DNA of 64,000 nucleotides, taken from positions 186,001 through 250,000 of the forward strand of contig NZ_JAOBWS010000005.1 of NCBI RefSeq assembly GCF_025245835.1. Direction: 5' to 3'. The position numbers were made by a program, and so were the translations under genes. Below, piece by piece: positions 38,310 through 46,858 of the stretch (positions are counted from its first letter, which is position 1; every line of letters starts with the position of its first letter). The notes under the pieces were generated by a model. It did not search any database and had not been told where the DNA came from. It saw nothing but the letters and a program-made list of their open reading frames with translations. This stretch comes from Rheinheimera sp. 4Y26. GTDB taxonomy: Bacteria; Pseudomonadota; Gammaproteobacteria; Enterobacterales; Alteromonadaceae.

Positions 38310-39128
38310 ATGGTGGCACTGCAGTTTCAGTTGAGTTCCGAGTTAAGTCCTGAGTTAAGCAGACCACAGGGGCAGGTTTTGCAGCCGCGCCTGTCAGATC
38401 AAACCACAACAGGCTCAGGTAATGACAAAGCAGCGCAACTCTTGTTACTGAACAAGGATGCTGCGCAGCGCCATTCGTTACAGCAGTTTATTGCCGATGG
38501 TTTTCACCAGGCTTACGGCGCCAATGTGCAGACTTTTATGCCGGATCTCCTGGCGGTGCAGGCCAGAGGTCAGTGGCAGGCCGTCCTTGGCGTGCGCAGT
38601 GGCCAGAATCAGTCCTTGTTTGTTGAGCAGTATCTGGATGCTGATATTTGCACTGTATTGCGCTCGGCCGGTATTCAATGCAGCAGAGATAGCCTGGTTG
38701 AAATTGGCAATCTGTATTCGGCCAATCGCCAATACACTCTATTGCTGTTTGTGGTGCTGGCTTATGCGTTGTATCAGCTGGGTTATCGCCAGCTGGTATG
38801 TTGCGCCACCACTCAGGTGCAGGATTTATTACAGCGCCATGGTCTGGAGCTGACGTTTCTGGCCGAAGGTGACGCCAGTCGCCTTGGTGACAGCGCACTT
38901 TCCTGGGGCAGTTATTATCAGAGTCATCCTAAAGTCTGTGCGCTGGATTTAACCCAGGCCATGGCGCTTATCAGCAGCTCGCCAAGGCTACTGGCTTTAC
39001 CCCATCAATACTGGCCATCTTTGCACGCCACTGTAACTGGCCTCAGCCTTGAACAAAAATCTGCAGCCCCGGTAACAACAACGCCGGTGCATGATCTTTC
39101 AACTATCAGCAAAGGCAAATGTGCATGA
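38310..39128 (+). CDS. Thermostable hemolysin (delta-VPH) family protein
   Basis: A protein of 272 residues from ATG 38310, six bases after CAGGAG; the nearby TTG/ATG at 38304 and 38307 sit too close. It carries FIADGFHQAYGANVQTFMPDLLAV, LFVEQYLDADICTVL, SLVEIGNLYSANRQYTLLLF and LSWGSYYQSHPKVCALDL, the pattern of PF12261. The family is named after a Vibrio parahaemolyticus hemolysin, but the fold looks like GNAT acetyltransferases and no signal peptide is present. An acyltransferase role is therefore at least as likely as lysis. It heads a four-gene cluster and overlaps the next gene by four bases. Confidence 0.78.
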   Translation: MVALQFQLSSELSPELSRPQGQVLQPRLSDQTTTGSGNDKAAQLLLLNKDAAQRHSLQQFIADGFHQAYGANVQTFMPDLLAVQARGQWQAVLGVRSGQNQSLFVEQYLDADICTVLRSAGIQCSRDSLVEIGNLYSANRQYTLLLFVVLAYALYQLGYRQLVCCATTQVQDLLQRHGLELTFLAEGDASRLGDSALSWGSYYQSHPKVCALDLTQAMALISSSPRLLALPHQYWPSLHATVTGLSLEQKSAAPVTTTPVHDLSTISKGKCA

Positions 39129-40702
39129 AACTGAATTTCCCAGCCACGGCCAAACTAACCGACGCCATCAGTGGTGAAAGTCTGGATTTGAATCAGTTGA
39201 GCGCCAGAGTGACAGAGTGGCAACAACAACTGCAGGCATTCGCTGCCAAAAGAGTATTGTTGCTAAGCCCCGGCAATCTGGAATGGGCACTACTGGATTT
39301 AGCTTGCCTGGATAGCAACACCTTGCTGGTGCCAGTGCCCACTTATTTAAGTGAGGCGCAGCTGCAGCATATTCTGAATTCCGTAAAACCTGATTTGATT
39401 TTCAGCAGTAACGAGCTTTTCCTTGATGGTTTCCGGCAGGTGGGCAAATTCCATAATTTATATGCTTATCAGTATCAGAAGGCCTTGCAGCCACTGCAGT
39501 TGCCAGCTGATTGCCAGAAAATCACCTTTACCTCAGGCTCTACCGGTACACCAAAAGGAGTGTGCTTATCGGCTGCTACCCAGCTGCAGGTAGCACAAAG
39601 CCTGGTGGAGCGTATTGCCATCAAAGCGCCGCGTCATTTGTGTTTACTACCATTGAGTACCTTACTGGAAAATATCGCCGGAATTTATGCACCTTTGCTG
39701 GCTGGTGGCGAAGTACTGCTGAGCGATGAATTCCAGCGTGGTTTTCATGGCAGCAGCCTGGCAGAGCCGAAAAAATTATTAGACCTGATCAGCAGTACCC
39801 AACCACAAACGCTGATTTTAGTGCCAGAGCTGTTACAGCTGTTAGTGCAGGCTTGTCAGCAAGGCTGGCAGCCGCCGGCAAGCCTGTTATTTATTGCAGT
39901 GGGCGGTGCTGTGGTGGCGCCACAACTGCTGGCTCTGGCTGCCAAAGCCGGTTTGCCGGTGTATCAGGGTTATGGCTTAAGTGAATGTGGCTCTGTGGTT
40001 GCCTTATCAGAAGTCAATGCTGCAACGGCCAGCCTGGAAGATTTGGCCAGTGTGGGCAAGCCGTTATCGCACCTGCAGGTAAAACTTGTTGCCGGCGAAC
40101 TTTGGGTCAAAACGCCGTTTTTAGGTTATTTGTCGGACTTTACCGGACAGACGGATGCTCAGCCTGATGTTTTGCCAGGGGAGCAGCCACAAGCCCGGCA
40201 ACAAGCAATGGCCGCAGATGAAACACAAGGCTGGGTAGCCACAGGTGATTTGGCCCTGATGCTGTCTGATGGCCGCTTGCAAATTAAAGGCCGCAAGAAA
40301 AATCTGCTGATTTCAAGTTTGGGCCGCAATATCAATCCGGAATGGGTGGAAGCCGAATTGTTAAAAAATGGCTTGTTGCAACAAGCGGTGCTGGTCGGCG
40401 ACGCCCGGCCTTATTGCAGTGCTTTGTTGTATTGTGCAAACCCTGCCATCAACAACAGTCAGATAAAAAACTGGCTGGCCCAGGTGAATGAAACTTTGCC
40501 TGATTATGCCCGGGTGCAGCGTTTTTACCGCCTCAGCACGCCTTTATCTGAAACAAACGGCACCTTAACTGCCAATCAAAGACCAAAACGTTCCCAAATT
40601 GCCGAACTGTATCAAGCGCAAATTGCCGCGCTTTATACCAATGATGCTGTTACCGACAGCGTTCAATCCGATTTAGTTGCGCCAGCATCAGCTGCTTGTT
40701 GA
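39125..40702 (+). CDS. AMP-binding (ANL) ligase, acyl-CoA synthetase-like
   Basis: A protein of 525 residues from ATG 39125 in an ATGA overlap (39119 is an alternative). The P-loop TFTSGSTGTPKG is at residues 134-145, with YQGYGLSECGSVVALSE, the hinge region VATGDLALMLSDGRLQIKGR, LGRNINPEWVE and a C-terminal lysine region (GTLTANQRPKRSQI) like that of long-chain acyl-CoA synthetases. It should adenylate a carboxylic acid and pass it to CoA or another acceptor. No carrier protein gene is nearby. The substrate is unknown; the context with a GNAT-like and a diiron-type enzyme suggests a fatty or aryl acid, which is inference. Confidence 0.82.
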   Translation: MKLNFPATAKLTDAISGESLDLNQLSARVTEWQQQLQAFAAKRVLLLSPGNLEWALLDLACLDSNTLLVPVPTYLSEAQLQHILNSVKPDLIFSSNELFLDGFRQVGKFHNLYAYQYQKALQPLQLPADCQKITFTSGSTGTPKGVCLSAATQLQVAQSLVERIAIKAPRHLCLLPLSTLLENIAGIYAPLLAGGEVLLSDEFQRGFHGSSLAEPKKLLDLISSTQPQTLILVPELLQLLVQACQQGWQPPASLLFIAVGGAVVAPQLLALAAKAGLPVYQGYGLSECGSVVALSEVNAATASLEDLASVGKPLSHLQVKLVAGELWVKTPFLGYLSDFTGQTDAQPDVLPGEQPQARQQAMAADETQGWVATGDLALMLSDGRLQIKGRKKNLLISSLGRNINPEWVEAELLKNGLLQQAVLVGDARPYCSALLYCANPAINNSQIKNWLAQVNETLPDYARVQRFYRLSTPLSETNGTLTANQRPKRSQIAELYQAQIAALYTNDAVTDSVQSDLVAPASAAC

Positions 40703-40717
40703 ACCCAGGAGTTGTTT

Positions 40718-41410
40718 ATGAGTTTTCATCAGAAGTTAATTGAAGCCACTGCCACAGAACGTGACTATTTACTCAGTGCTCCTATTATCCACCGCTGTTT
40801 TTATGGCGACATCACACATGATGATTATGTGGCCTTTTTGCAGCAGGCTTATCACCATGTTAAACACACTATTCCGCTTTTGATGTCAGTGGGCGCTTTA
40901 TTGCCCGAATCCAAAGAATGGTTGCGTGAAGCAGTGGCCGAATATATTGAAGAAGAGCTGGGGCATCAGGAATGGATCTTAAACGACATCGCCCGTTGTG
41001 GTTATGACAAAGAACAGGCGCGTGGTAGCAAGCCGTCTTTTGCCACTGAAATGATGGTGGCTTATGCCTACGACTCAGTGCGCCGCATTCATCCACTGTG
41101 TTTTTTTGGCATGGTGCTGGTGCTGGAAGGCACGTCCACTGCACTTGCCGACCAGGCTGCCGGTGTAATTGCTGAAAAGCTGCAACTGCCGAAAAAAGCC
41201 TTTAGTTATTTAAGCTCGCACGGCGCTTTGGATCAGGAGCACATTAAGTTTTTCAAAAGTCTGATGGACAAAATTGATGATGAACAGGAGCAGCAGCTGA
41301 TCATCCATGCCGCTAAAAGGTTTTACCGCCTTTATGGCGACATTTTCTTCAGTCTGGACGCCAATCACGGCATCAGCAAAATGCCACAAGCGCAAGCGGC
41401 GGAGCTTTGA
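40718..41410 (+). CDS. Heme-oxygenase-like diiron-type oxidase (HDO/TenA fold)
   Basis: A protein of 230 residues, start ATG 40718 with AGGAG six bases upstream. The all-helical fold is that of TenA/heme oxygenase, but the metal ligands of heme-oxygenase-like diiron oxidases are present: Glu80-x2-His83 (EELGHQEW), Glu137 (LEGTSTAL), and His168-x3-Asp172-x2-His175 (HGALDQEH). This order and spacing resemble CADD and UndA. The TenA thiaminase cysteine is not evident. A Fe/O2-dependent oxidation of a small molecule or fatty acid is inferred; the substrate is unknown. Confidence 0.78.
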   Translation: MSFHQKLIEATATERDYLLSAPIIHRCFYGDITHDDYVAFLQQAYHHVKHTIPLLMSVGALLPESKEWLREAVAEYIEEELGHQEWILNDIARCGYDKEQARGSKPSFATEMMVAYAYDSVRRIHPLCFFGMVLVLEGTSTALADQAAGVIAEKLQLPKKAFSYLSSHGALDQEHIKFFKSLMDKIDDEQEQQLIIHAAKRFYRLYGDIFFSLDANHGISKMPQAQAAEL

Positions 41411-41412
41411 AG

Positions 41413-42195
41413 ATGAATATTCAGGATAAAACCATAGTCCTCACAGGCGCCACCGGCGGCATTGGCCGTGCCATTGCTGCACAGCTTGCCGCCAGGGGCG
41501 CCAGATTGATTCTGGTCAGCCGTGACAGTGAAGCGCTGCTTCGGCTGCGTCAGCAACTGCCGGGCCAGCACAGAGTGTTCAGCGCTGATGTCACGGACTT
41601 GCAGGCGCTGCAAAAACTGCAGCATTTTTGCCAGCAGCAGGGCGCTGTGCATGGCCTGATTAACAATGCCGGTATCAGCCAGTTTGCACTTTGTGCTGAG
41701 CAGGATTATGCCGCGCAAATCAAACTGAACCTGCTGGCACCTATGCAGCTGTGCCAGCTGTTATTGCCGCAGCTGAAACAACAAAACGACGCTTTTATTG
41801 TGAATGTCGGCTCAGCTTTTGGCAGCATAGGTTACCCGGGTTATTCAGGTTATTGCGCCAGCAAATTTGGCCTGCGGGGTTTTACCGAAGCGCTTAGGCG
41901 GGAGCTTGGCGCAACAAAGGTGAAGGTGCTGTATTTTGCCCCCAGAGCCACCAATACCGCTATTAACAGTGCGGCAGTGGTAGCGATGAATCAACAACTG
42001 GGTAATCAGATGGACAGCCCTGAGCTGGTGGCCAAAGCCTTGTTAAAACAGCTGGAAACAGCACAAAGCCGGCGTTTTTTAGGCTGGCCCGAGCAACTTT
42101 TTGTCAGGCTGAATGCAATTTTCCCGGCGCTGGTTGATAAAGCGCTGCAGAAAAAACTCGCGGTGATTGAAAAGTACGCCAGCGGCCGGACTTAA
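41413..42195 (+). CDS. Short-chain dehydrogenase/reductase
   Basis: A protein of 260 residues from ATG 41413 (GGAG eight bases upstream), two bases after the oxidase stop. Cofactor motif TGATGGIG at 11-18, NNAG at 84-87, catalytic Ser134, Tyr147 and Lys151 (YCASK). Classical SDR with a C-terminal extension (about 190-260). Arg-containing SRDSE after the second strand favours NADP(H). Last gene of the four-gene cluster, so likely the reductive step of the same pathway; the substrate is unknown. Confidence 0.87.
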   Translation: MNIQDKTIVLTGATGGIGRAIAAQLAARGARLILVSRDSEALLRLRQQLPGQHRVFSADVTDLQALQKLQHFCQQQGAVHGLINNAGISQFALCAEQDYAAQIKLNLLAPMQLCQLLLPQLKQQNDAFIVNVGSAFGSIGYPGYSGYCASKFGLRGFTEALRRELGATKVKVLYFAPRATNTAINSAAVVAMNQQLGNQMDSPELVAKALLKQLETAQSRRFLGWPEQLFVRLNAIFPALVDKALQKKLAVIEKYASGRT

Positions 42196-42272
42196 CCGCA
42201 GAGCCAGATACTTGCATACAACAGATTTTAACTGGTTTTAACAAGGCTCAATGACTGGGCAAAGAGGTAACA

Positions 42273-42968
42273 ATGAATACTGTAAACAACAAAAGCCGGG
42301 TGAATTCCCTGTATGGTCGTTTGAATAAAGGTTTAAGTGCGCTGTTGTTGGTGGCATCTGTGCTGGGAAGTCCGGCGCTTTGGGCTGATGTGCTGAGCGA
42401 TATTGCACCTTTGCAGCAACGCTGGGCCGAAATTAACTATCAGCTGGATGAAGACAAACGCGAAAAAGCTTTTACTGAGTTAGTGGCTAGTGCCGACCAG
42501 GTGGTGGCTGCCAATGCCGATAAAGCCGAAGCTTATATCTGGCGTGGCATTATTAAATCCAGTCTGGCCGGTGCCAAAGGTGGCCTTGGCGCTTTAGGCG
42601 TGGCCGAAGAGTCTAAAGCCGACTTTGAAAAAGCGCTGGCGCTGGACGCCAATGCGTTACAGGGCTCGGCTTATACCAGTTTAGGTGTGTTGTATTTTAA
42701 AGTGCCAGGCTGGCCTATTGGTTTTGGCAGCAATAAAAAAGCGGCGGAGCTTTTAAATAAAGCATTAACAATTAACCCGCAAGGTATTGATCCAAATTAC
42801 TTTTATGCGGAATTATTAGCAGATAAACGCGACTATTCCAAAGCAATGCGCTATCTTGAACAGGCTAAACAGGCACCAAAACGGCCGGGCCGTGAGAGTG
42901 CCGATGCCGGTCGTCAGCAGGAAATTGCCGCACTGATGGCCAAGGTGGCGAAAAAAATAAAACACTAA
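42273..42968 (+). CDS. Periplasmic TPR-repeat protein
   Basis: A protein of 231 residues starting at ATG 42273 with AGAGGT upstream. A long N-terminal region with a signal peptide (LSALLLVASVLGSPALWA) is followed by helical TPR-like repeats (AEAYIWRGIIKSSLAG; GSAYTSLGVLYFKVPGWPIGFG; DPNYFYAELLADKRDYSKAMRYLEQA). The PGWPIGFGSNKKA loop is a distinctive conserved-looking feature. No enzyme domain. It precedes the two-component genes by 19 bp and may be part of that operon; role unknown. Confidence 0.72.
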   Translation: MNTVNNKSRVNSLYGRLNKGLSALLLVASVLGSPALWADVLSDIAPLQQRWAEINYQLDEDKREKAFTELVASADQVVAANADKAEAYIWRGIIKSSLAGAKGGLGALGVAEESKADFEKALALDANALQGSAYTSLGVLYFKVPGWPIGFGSNKKAAELLNKALTINPQGIDPNYFYAELLADKRDYSKAMRYLEQAKQAPKRPGRESADAGRQQEIAALMAKVAKKIKH

Positions 42969-42987
42969 AAGTTGTAAGGTAAAGTTG

Positions 42988-43647
42988 ATGCGGATATTGC
43001 TGGTTGAAGATGACATGGATTTAGCGCAGGGCCTGCAACTTGCGCTGCGTGAGCAGGGCTTTACCGTCAATCAGGTGTCACTGGGCCAGCAGGCGCTGGC
43101 CTCTATCCGCAGTCAGGACTGTGATGCCGTGGTGCTGGATTTAGGTTTGCCCGATATCGACGGCCTGGATGTATTAAAAATCACCCGGCAAAAATACGCC
43201 AAGTTGCCGGTTTTGGTACTCACAGCGCGCGATGGCGTGGATGACAGGATCCGCGGCCTGGATTTAGGCGCCGATGATTATCTGGTAAAACCCTTTGCCA
43301 TGTCTGAGCTTTTTGCCCGCCTCAGAGTCATTGAGCGGCGGTTAGGCACGGCCAGCTCGCACCTTATCCGTTTGCAAAACGTCGAGCTTGACGCCACAGC
43401 CCATCAGGTCGCGGTGGATGGCGCTGTGCTCAGTTTATCCAGACGCGAATATATGCTGCTCAAAGTGCTGATGGAATCGGCCGGTCGCATTAAAACCCGC
43501 GAACAACTCGAAGCCAGTTTGTATGCCTGGGGCGAAGAAGTGGCCAGCAATGCACTTGAAGTGCATATCTCCAACCTGCGGAAAAAACTGCCCAAAGACT
43601 TTATTAAAACTGTACGTGGTGTGGGTTATAGCGTGAGTCCGGCATGA
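42988..43647 (+). CDS. OmpR-family response regulator (QseB/PmrA-like)
   Basis: A protein of 219 residues from ATG 42988. Receiver domain with phosphoacceptor Asp51 (VVLDLGLPDID), acidic EDD at 8-10, conserved Thr in LVLTARDG and Lys in DYLVKPF; C-terminal winged helix with LSRREYMLLKVLME and VEVHISNLRKKL-type sequence (ALEVHISNLRKKL). It overlaps the kinase by four bases (ATGA). Targets probably include its own operon of metal-related genes. Confidence 0.9.
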   Translation: MRILLVEDDMDLAQGLQLALREQGFTVNQVSLGQQALASIRSQDCDAVVLDLGLPDIDGLDVLKITRQKYAKLPVLVLTARDGVDDRIRGLDLGADDYLVKPFAMSELFARLRVIERRLGTASSHLIRLQNVELDATAHQVAVDGAVLSLSRREYMLLKVLMESAGRIKTREQLEASLYAWGEEVASNALEVHISNLRKKLPKDFIKTVRGVGYSVSPA

Positions 43648-45026
43648 GTTCGATTCGCCGTTATCTGGTGACTATGTTGATTGCGATGCTGACGCTGACC
43701 AGTTTTATGGCGGCGCTGCATAGTTATCGCGAAAGTATCAGCCGGGCGGACCAATTATTTGATGATGATTTACAAATGCTGGCGGCGAGCCTGTTGCCAT
43801 CTTTTGCCGATACCACCACTGATAGGGGGCAGCCTGAAACACAGGTCAGCAGTGTGGTGCAAATCTGGCGTGGCAATACACTTTTGTACCGCTCTGCCAA
43901 TGCGCCCGAATACAAAATTCAGGCCCCTGAAGGTTACAGCGAACAAAATTTTTCCGGTCAACGCTGGCGCACCTATCTGCAGCTGGTACAAAACGCCGCT
44001 AGCCCGGAAGCCGCTGCCGGTGCCGGAGTCTCTGCAACAGCCCTGACTGCGACTGAGCCCCTGACGGTGTTGGTGGCACAGCCGCTCAAACAGCGCCAGC
44101 AACTGGCAGAAGAAGTGGTGCTGGCGTCTATTTATCCGGTAGTGCTGAGTTTACCGCTGCAGGCACTGTTGATTTGGTTGGCGGTCAGCAAAGGTTTGTC
44201 ACCGCTGTTAAAATTTGCCGAGCAGCTATCGGGTAAAAAAGCTGACGATTTAACGCCGGTACAACTGGCGCAAGTGCCAGCTGAACTGTCGCAGGTGCTT
44301 GGTACCACCAATCAGCTGCTGGTCAAACTCAGTGATGCATTTGCCCGGGAAAAACGTTTTGCCTCTGATGTGGCGCATGAGCTGCGTACACCGCTCAGTG
44401 TATTGCAGGTAAACCTGCACAATGCCATTGCACAGTGGCAACAGGCCGGTGTTGCTGATCCACAAGGTTTAATGCCGGCGCTCCAGGATGGTGTGCAGCG
44501 CATGAGTCAGCTGATTGAACAAATTATGTTGCTCAACAGAACCAATCCGGAGCATTTTAAAGCCAAGCTGCAAAGGATGGATTTGGCGGCCTTATGCCGT
44601 GAGGTCATTGCCGAGCTTTATCCACAAATTCTGCAAAAAAATCAGCAGGTGGAACTTTGTGGTGAGGTTCATGTGCCATTGATGGCTGACACTTTTGCAC
44701 TGCGCTTAATGCTGGTGAATCTGCTGGGCAATGCCATTAAATACACACCTGCCGAAGGCGAGATCAAGCTGACGCTGGCAACAGAGCACAGGCTGGTAAG
44801 ACTCACCCTGGAAGATTCCGGCCCTGGCATAGATCCAAGTGAATATCAGCGCGTATTTGATCGTTTCTACCGGGTAGGCGGCGACCGGCATCAGTCTGGA
44901 CAACCAGGCTCAGGTTTGGGGCTGGCTATTGTGAAAGAAATTGTGGCATTGCATGCTGGCAGCTTAACCCTTGGACCGTCGGATTTTGCTTCAGGACTTA
45001 AAATAACAGTGGAATTGCCTCAGTGA
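43644..45026 (+). CDS. Sensor histidine kinase (QseC-like)
   Basis: A protein of 460 residues. N-terminal membrane helix (LVTMLIAMLTLTSFMAAL), a periplasmic region of about 130 residues, a second helix (about 160-182), HAMP-like linker, H-box DVAHELRTPLSVLQ, N-box LLGNAIKYTP, G-boxes DSGPGIDP and GSGLGLAIVKEIV. Architecture and neighbours fit the QseC/PmrB type, which respond to metals or small signals. The periplasmic part holds a Ala/Gly/Ser-rich stretch (about 115-130). It overlaps the cupredoxin gene by four bases (GTGA). Confidence 0.88.
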   Translation: MSSIRRYLVTMLIAMLTLTSFMAALHSYRESISRADQLFDDDLQMLAASLLPSFADTTTDRGQPETQVSSVVQIWRGNTLLYRSANAPEYKIQAPEGYSEQNFSGQRWRTYLQLVQNAASPEAAAGAGVSATALTATEPLTVLVAQPLKQRQQLAEEVVLASIYPVVLSLPLQALLIWLAVSKGLSPLLKFAEQLSGKKADDLTPVQLAQVPAELSQVLGTTNQLLVKLSDAFAREKRFASDVAHELRTPLSVLQVNLHNAIAQWQQAGVADPQGLMPALQDGVQRMSQLIEQIMLLNRTNPEHFKAKLQRMDLAALCREVIAELYPQILQKNQQVELCGEVHVPLMADTFALRLMLVNLLGNAIKYTPAEGEIKLTLATEHRLVRLTLEDSGPGIDPSEYQRVFDRFYRVGGDRHQSGQPGSGLGLAIVKEIVALHAGSLTLGPSDFASGLKITVELPQ

Positions 45027-45430
45027 AGCCAGAGCGTAAAAGCTTAGTGCACAAACTTTATCTATTCGGGCTTTATTCGCTCGCCATATTCGGCTTGCCT
45101 GTTTATGCCGAACTTTTGGTATTGCAACTGCAGCTTAAAGATCATCTGTTTAGTCCCACCACCCTTTATGTGCCAGAGGGCGAGAAGGTCAAACTGGTGA
45201 TCCATAACCAGGACAGTACGCCGGAAGAATTTGAAAGTTTTAGCCTCAACAGGGAAAAAGTCATTTTAGGCAACAGCAAAGGTGTGGTGTTTATCGGCCC
45301 GCTGCAACCGGGTGAACATGCTTTTGTCGGTGAATATCACCCCGACAGTGCCCGCGGCACCCTGATTGTGCTACCCAAAGCACAATGGCAGGCGCAGCAA
45401 CAGGTCAAGGAGAGCGGCGGTGCTGATTAA
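45023..45430 (+). CDS. Cupredoxin-domain protein (EfeO N-domain type)
   Basis: A protein of 135 residues starting at GTG 45023, overlapping the kinase stop. N-terminal signal peptide (LYLFGLYSLAIFGLPVYA) followed by one cupredoxin fold: DHLFSPTTLYVPEGEKVKL, STPEEFESFSLNREKVILG and HAFVGEYHPDSARGTLIV. The acidic EEFES...REK segment is typical of cupredoxins that accompany FTR1/EfeU iron permeases; classical blue-copper Cys and Met ligands are absent. A role in periplasmic metal handling with the next gene is inferred. Confidence 0.78.
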   Translation: MKPERKSLVHKLYLFGLYSLAIFGLPVYAELLVLQLQLKDHLFSPTTLYVPEGEKVKLVIHNQDSTPEEFESFSLNREKVILGNSKGVVFIGPLQPGEHAFVGEYHPDSARGTLIVLPKAQWQAQQQVKESGGAD

Positions 45431-46160
45431 CACTGTGGTGATGTTTTTACAGGAGTTGCTGCCGGCCTTGTTATTGCTGAGCACATTGTTGGTGTGGCAG
45501 GGCGCAAGGTTAAGGTTTTTATTGCCAGTGCTGCTGGTGGCAACTCTGTTTGGTTTGCTGCTGATTGCCAGCCAGTTTAGCCGCATTTCAGATTTTGCCT
45601 CGGGCTCAGGCCTGGAGCTTTTATATATCTGCTGTTATCTGCTGACTTTTTTCCTGTTGCTGCTCAGTGTGGCTTGTGCAGAAAAACCACATTGGTCGGC
45701 ACGGCTGGCAGGTTTGGCTGTGGCGAGTTTGCTTTGGGTCAACGGCAGTAATCTGGTGTTGTTTTTATTTGTCTACGAGCAAAACCTGTTTGCCTCGCCG
45801 GCGCTGTTGCTGGGAGCCGCCCTGGGGCTTGGTATTGGCCTGAGTGTGGCCGTGCTTTGGTATCAGCTGCAGTTTGAACTGGCAGGGCGCTGGCGTGTTT
45901 TTTACCAGCTGAGTTTATCCTTGCTGGCTGCCCGGCAAATCAGCATGGCGGTGATGTTGCTGGTGCAAACAGATTGGCTACGCAGTGGGCCGCAACTTTG
46001 GAATAGCGAATGGTTGCTGTCTGAGGAGTCGGAGTATGGCCACTTTTTTAATGCGTTATTGGGATATGAAGCAACACCCGGCCTGATGCAACTGGCGGGA
46101 TTTGTGGCTGCTTTTTTGCTGCTGTTGTGGCAAAGCCGTCACCTGGAGGTACAAAAATGA
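45420..46160 (+). CDS. FTR1/EfeU-like membrane protein with degenerate iron motif
   Basis: A protein of 246 residues from GTG 45420, with AAGGAG six bases upstream; an in-frame start at 45366 lies inside the previous gene. About seven hydrophobic helices. The N terminus MFLQELLPALLLLSTLLVW aligns with the start of FTR1-type permeases, but their REGLE iron-binding motif is reduced to QELLP, and no second RExxE is seen. It may transport another substrate or have become a partner protein. The link to FTR1 rests on layout and the adjoining cupredoxin. Confidence 0.55.
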   Translation: MLINTVVMFLQELLPALLLLSTLLVWQGARLRFLLPVLLVATLFGLLLIASQFSRISDFASGSGLELLYICCYLLTFFLLLLSVACAEKPHWSARLAGLAVASLLWVNGSNLVLFLFVYEQNLFASPALLLGAALGLGIGLSVAVLWYQLQFELAGRWRVFYQLSLSLLAARQISMAVMLLVQTDWLRSGPQLWNSEWLLSEESEYGHFFNALLGYEATPGLMQLAGFVAAFLLLLWQSRHLEVQK

Positions 46161-46858
46161 GACTGGGACTGGGATTACTGTTGCTCCTTTGCGCCGTGCC
46201 GGCCTGGGCTGATGGTCGGGTGGTCGACAAAGTGTATCATCCTTATGTGCAGCCGCTGGAACGCGAATTTGAATACAGATTTGCCTATCAGAAACAAGCT
46301 GAACATCCGGACAATAACGCCATGGCACAAAAACTTGGTTATGGTTTTTCCATCGCTGAACGGATGGCGTTTGAGTTTTATGTGATTGCCGACCGGGTAA
46401 GCCCGGAAGATTACAAGCTCAGCGGTTATGAACTTGAATTGCGCTGGATGCTGACAGAGCAGGGCCAATACAGTGCGGATTGGGGCATGTTGTTTGAGCT
46501 GGAGCGGCAAAATAACTCGGATAATTATGAATTTACCAGCGGCTTGTTGATGGAAAAAGAGTTTGGCCCTACCAGCTTGACGCTCAATGGTTTACTCGTG
46601 TACGAATGGGGGCAGAGCTTAGAGTCTGAGCTTGAGACCGAATTTCGTTTGCAGTATCGCTACCGCTGGTTGCCGGCTGTGCAGCCTGCCATCGAATTTT
46701 ATGCCGGCGAAAATTACCGGGGGGCGGGCCCATCGATGATGGGGGTACACAAATTCAGTGGTTTAGAGCAGTTAAAATGGGAATTTGCGGTGATTTTTGC
46801 CATTGATGCTTCCACTGTGAATAACACTTTGCGTTTTGCGCTGGAGTACGAGTTTTGA
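46157..46858 (+). CDS. Putative outer-membrane beta-barrel protein
   Basis: A protein of 233 residues from ATG 46157, with GGAGGT six bases before and an ATGA overlap with the previous gene. Signal peptide MRLGLGLLLLLCAVPAWA. The mature part alternates hydrophobic and polar residues in strands rich in Tyr, Phe and Trp (FEYRFAYQ, LNGLLVYEWGQ, FRLQYRYRWLP, LRFALEYEF) and ends in Phe, the signal for outer-membrane insertion. No family is recognised. Last gene of the two-component/cupredoxin operon. Confidence 0.65.
   Translation: MRLGLGLLLLLCAVPAWADGRVVDKVYHPYVQPLEREFEYRFAYQKQAEHPDNNAMAQKLGYGFSIAERMAFEFYVIADRVSPEDYKLSGYELELRWMLTEQGQYSADWGMLFELERQNNSDNYEFTSGLLMEKEFGPTSLTLNGLLVYEWGQSLESELETEFRLQYRYRWLPAVQPAIEFYAGENYRGAGPSMMGVHKFSGLEQLKWEFAVIFAIDASTVNNTLRFALEYEF

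Noticed and set aside
43770-44102. Antisense and alternate-frame open frames within the QseC-like kinase
   Set aside because: Compositional shadows of the Gln/Ala/Leu-rich kinase sequence with no start-site support.
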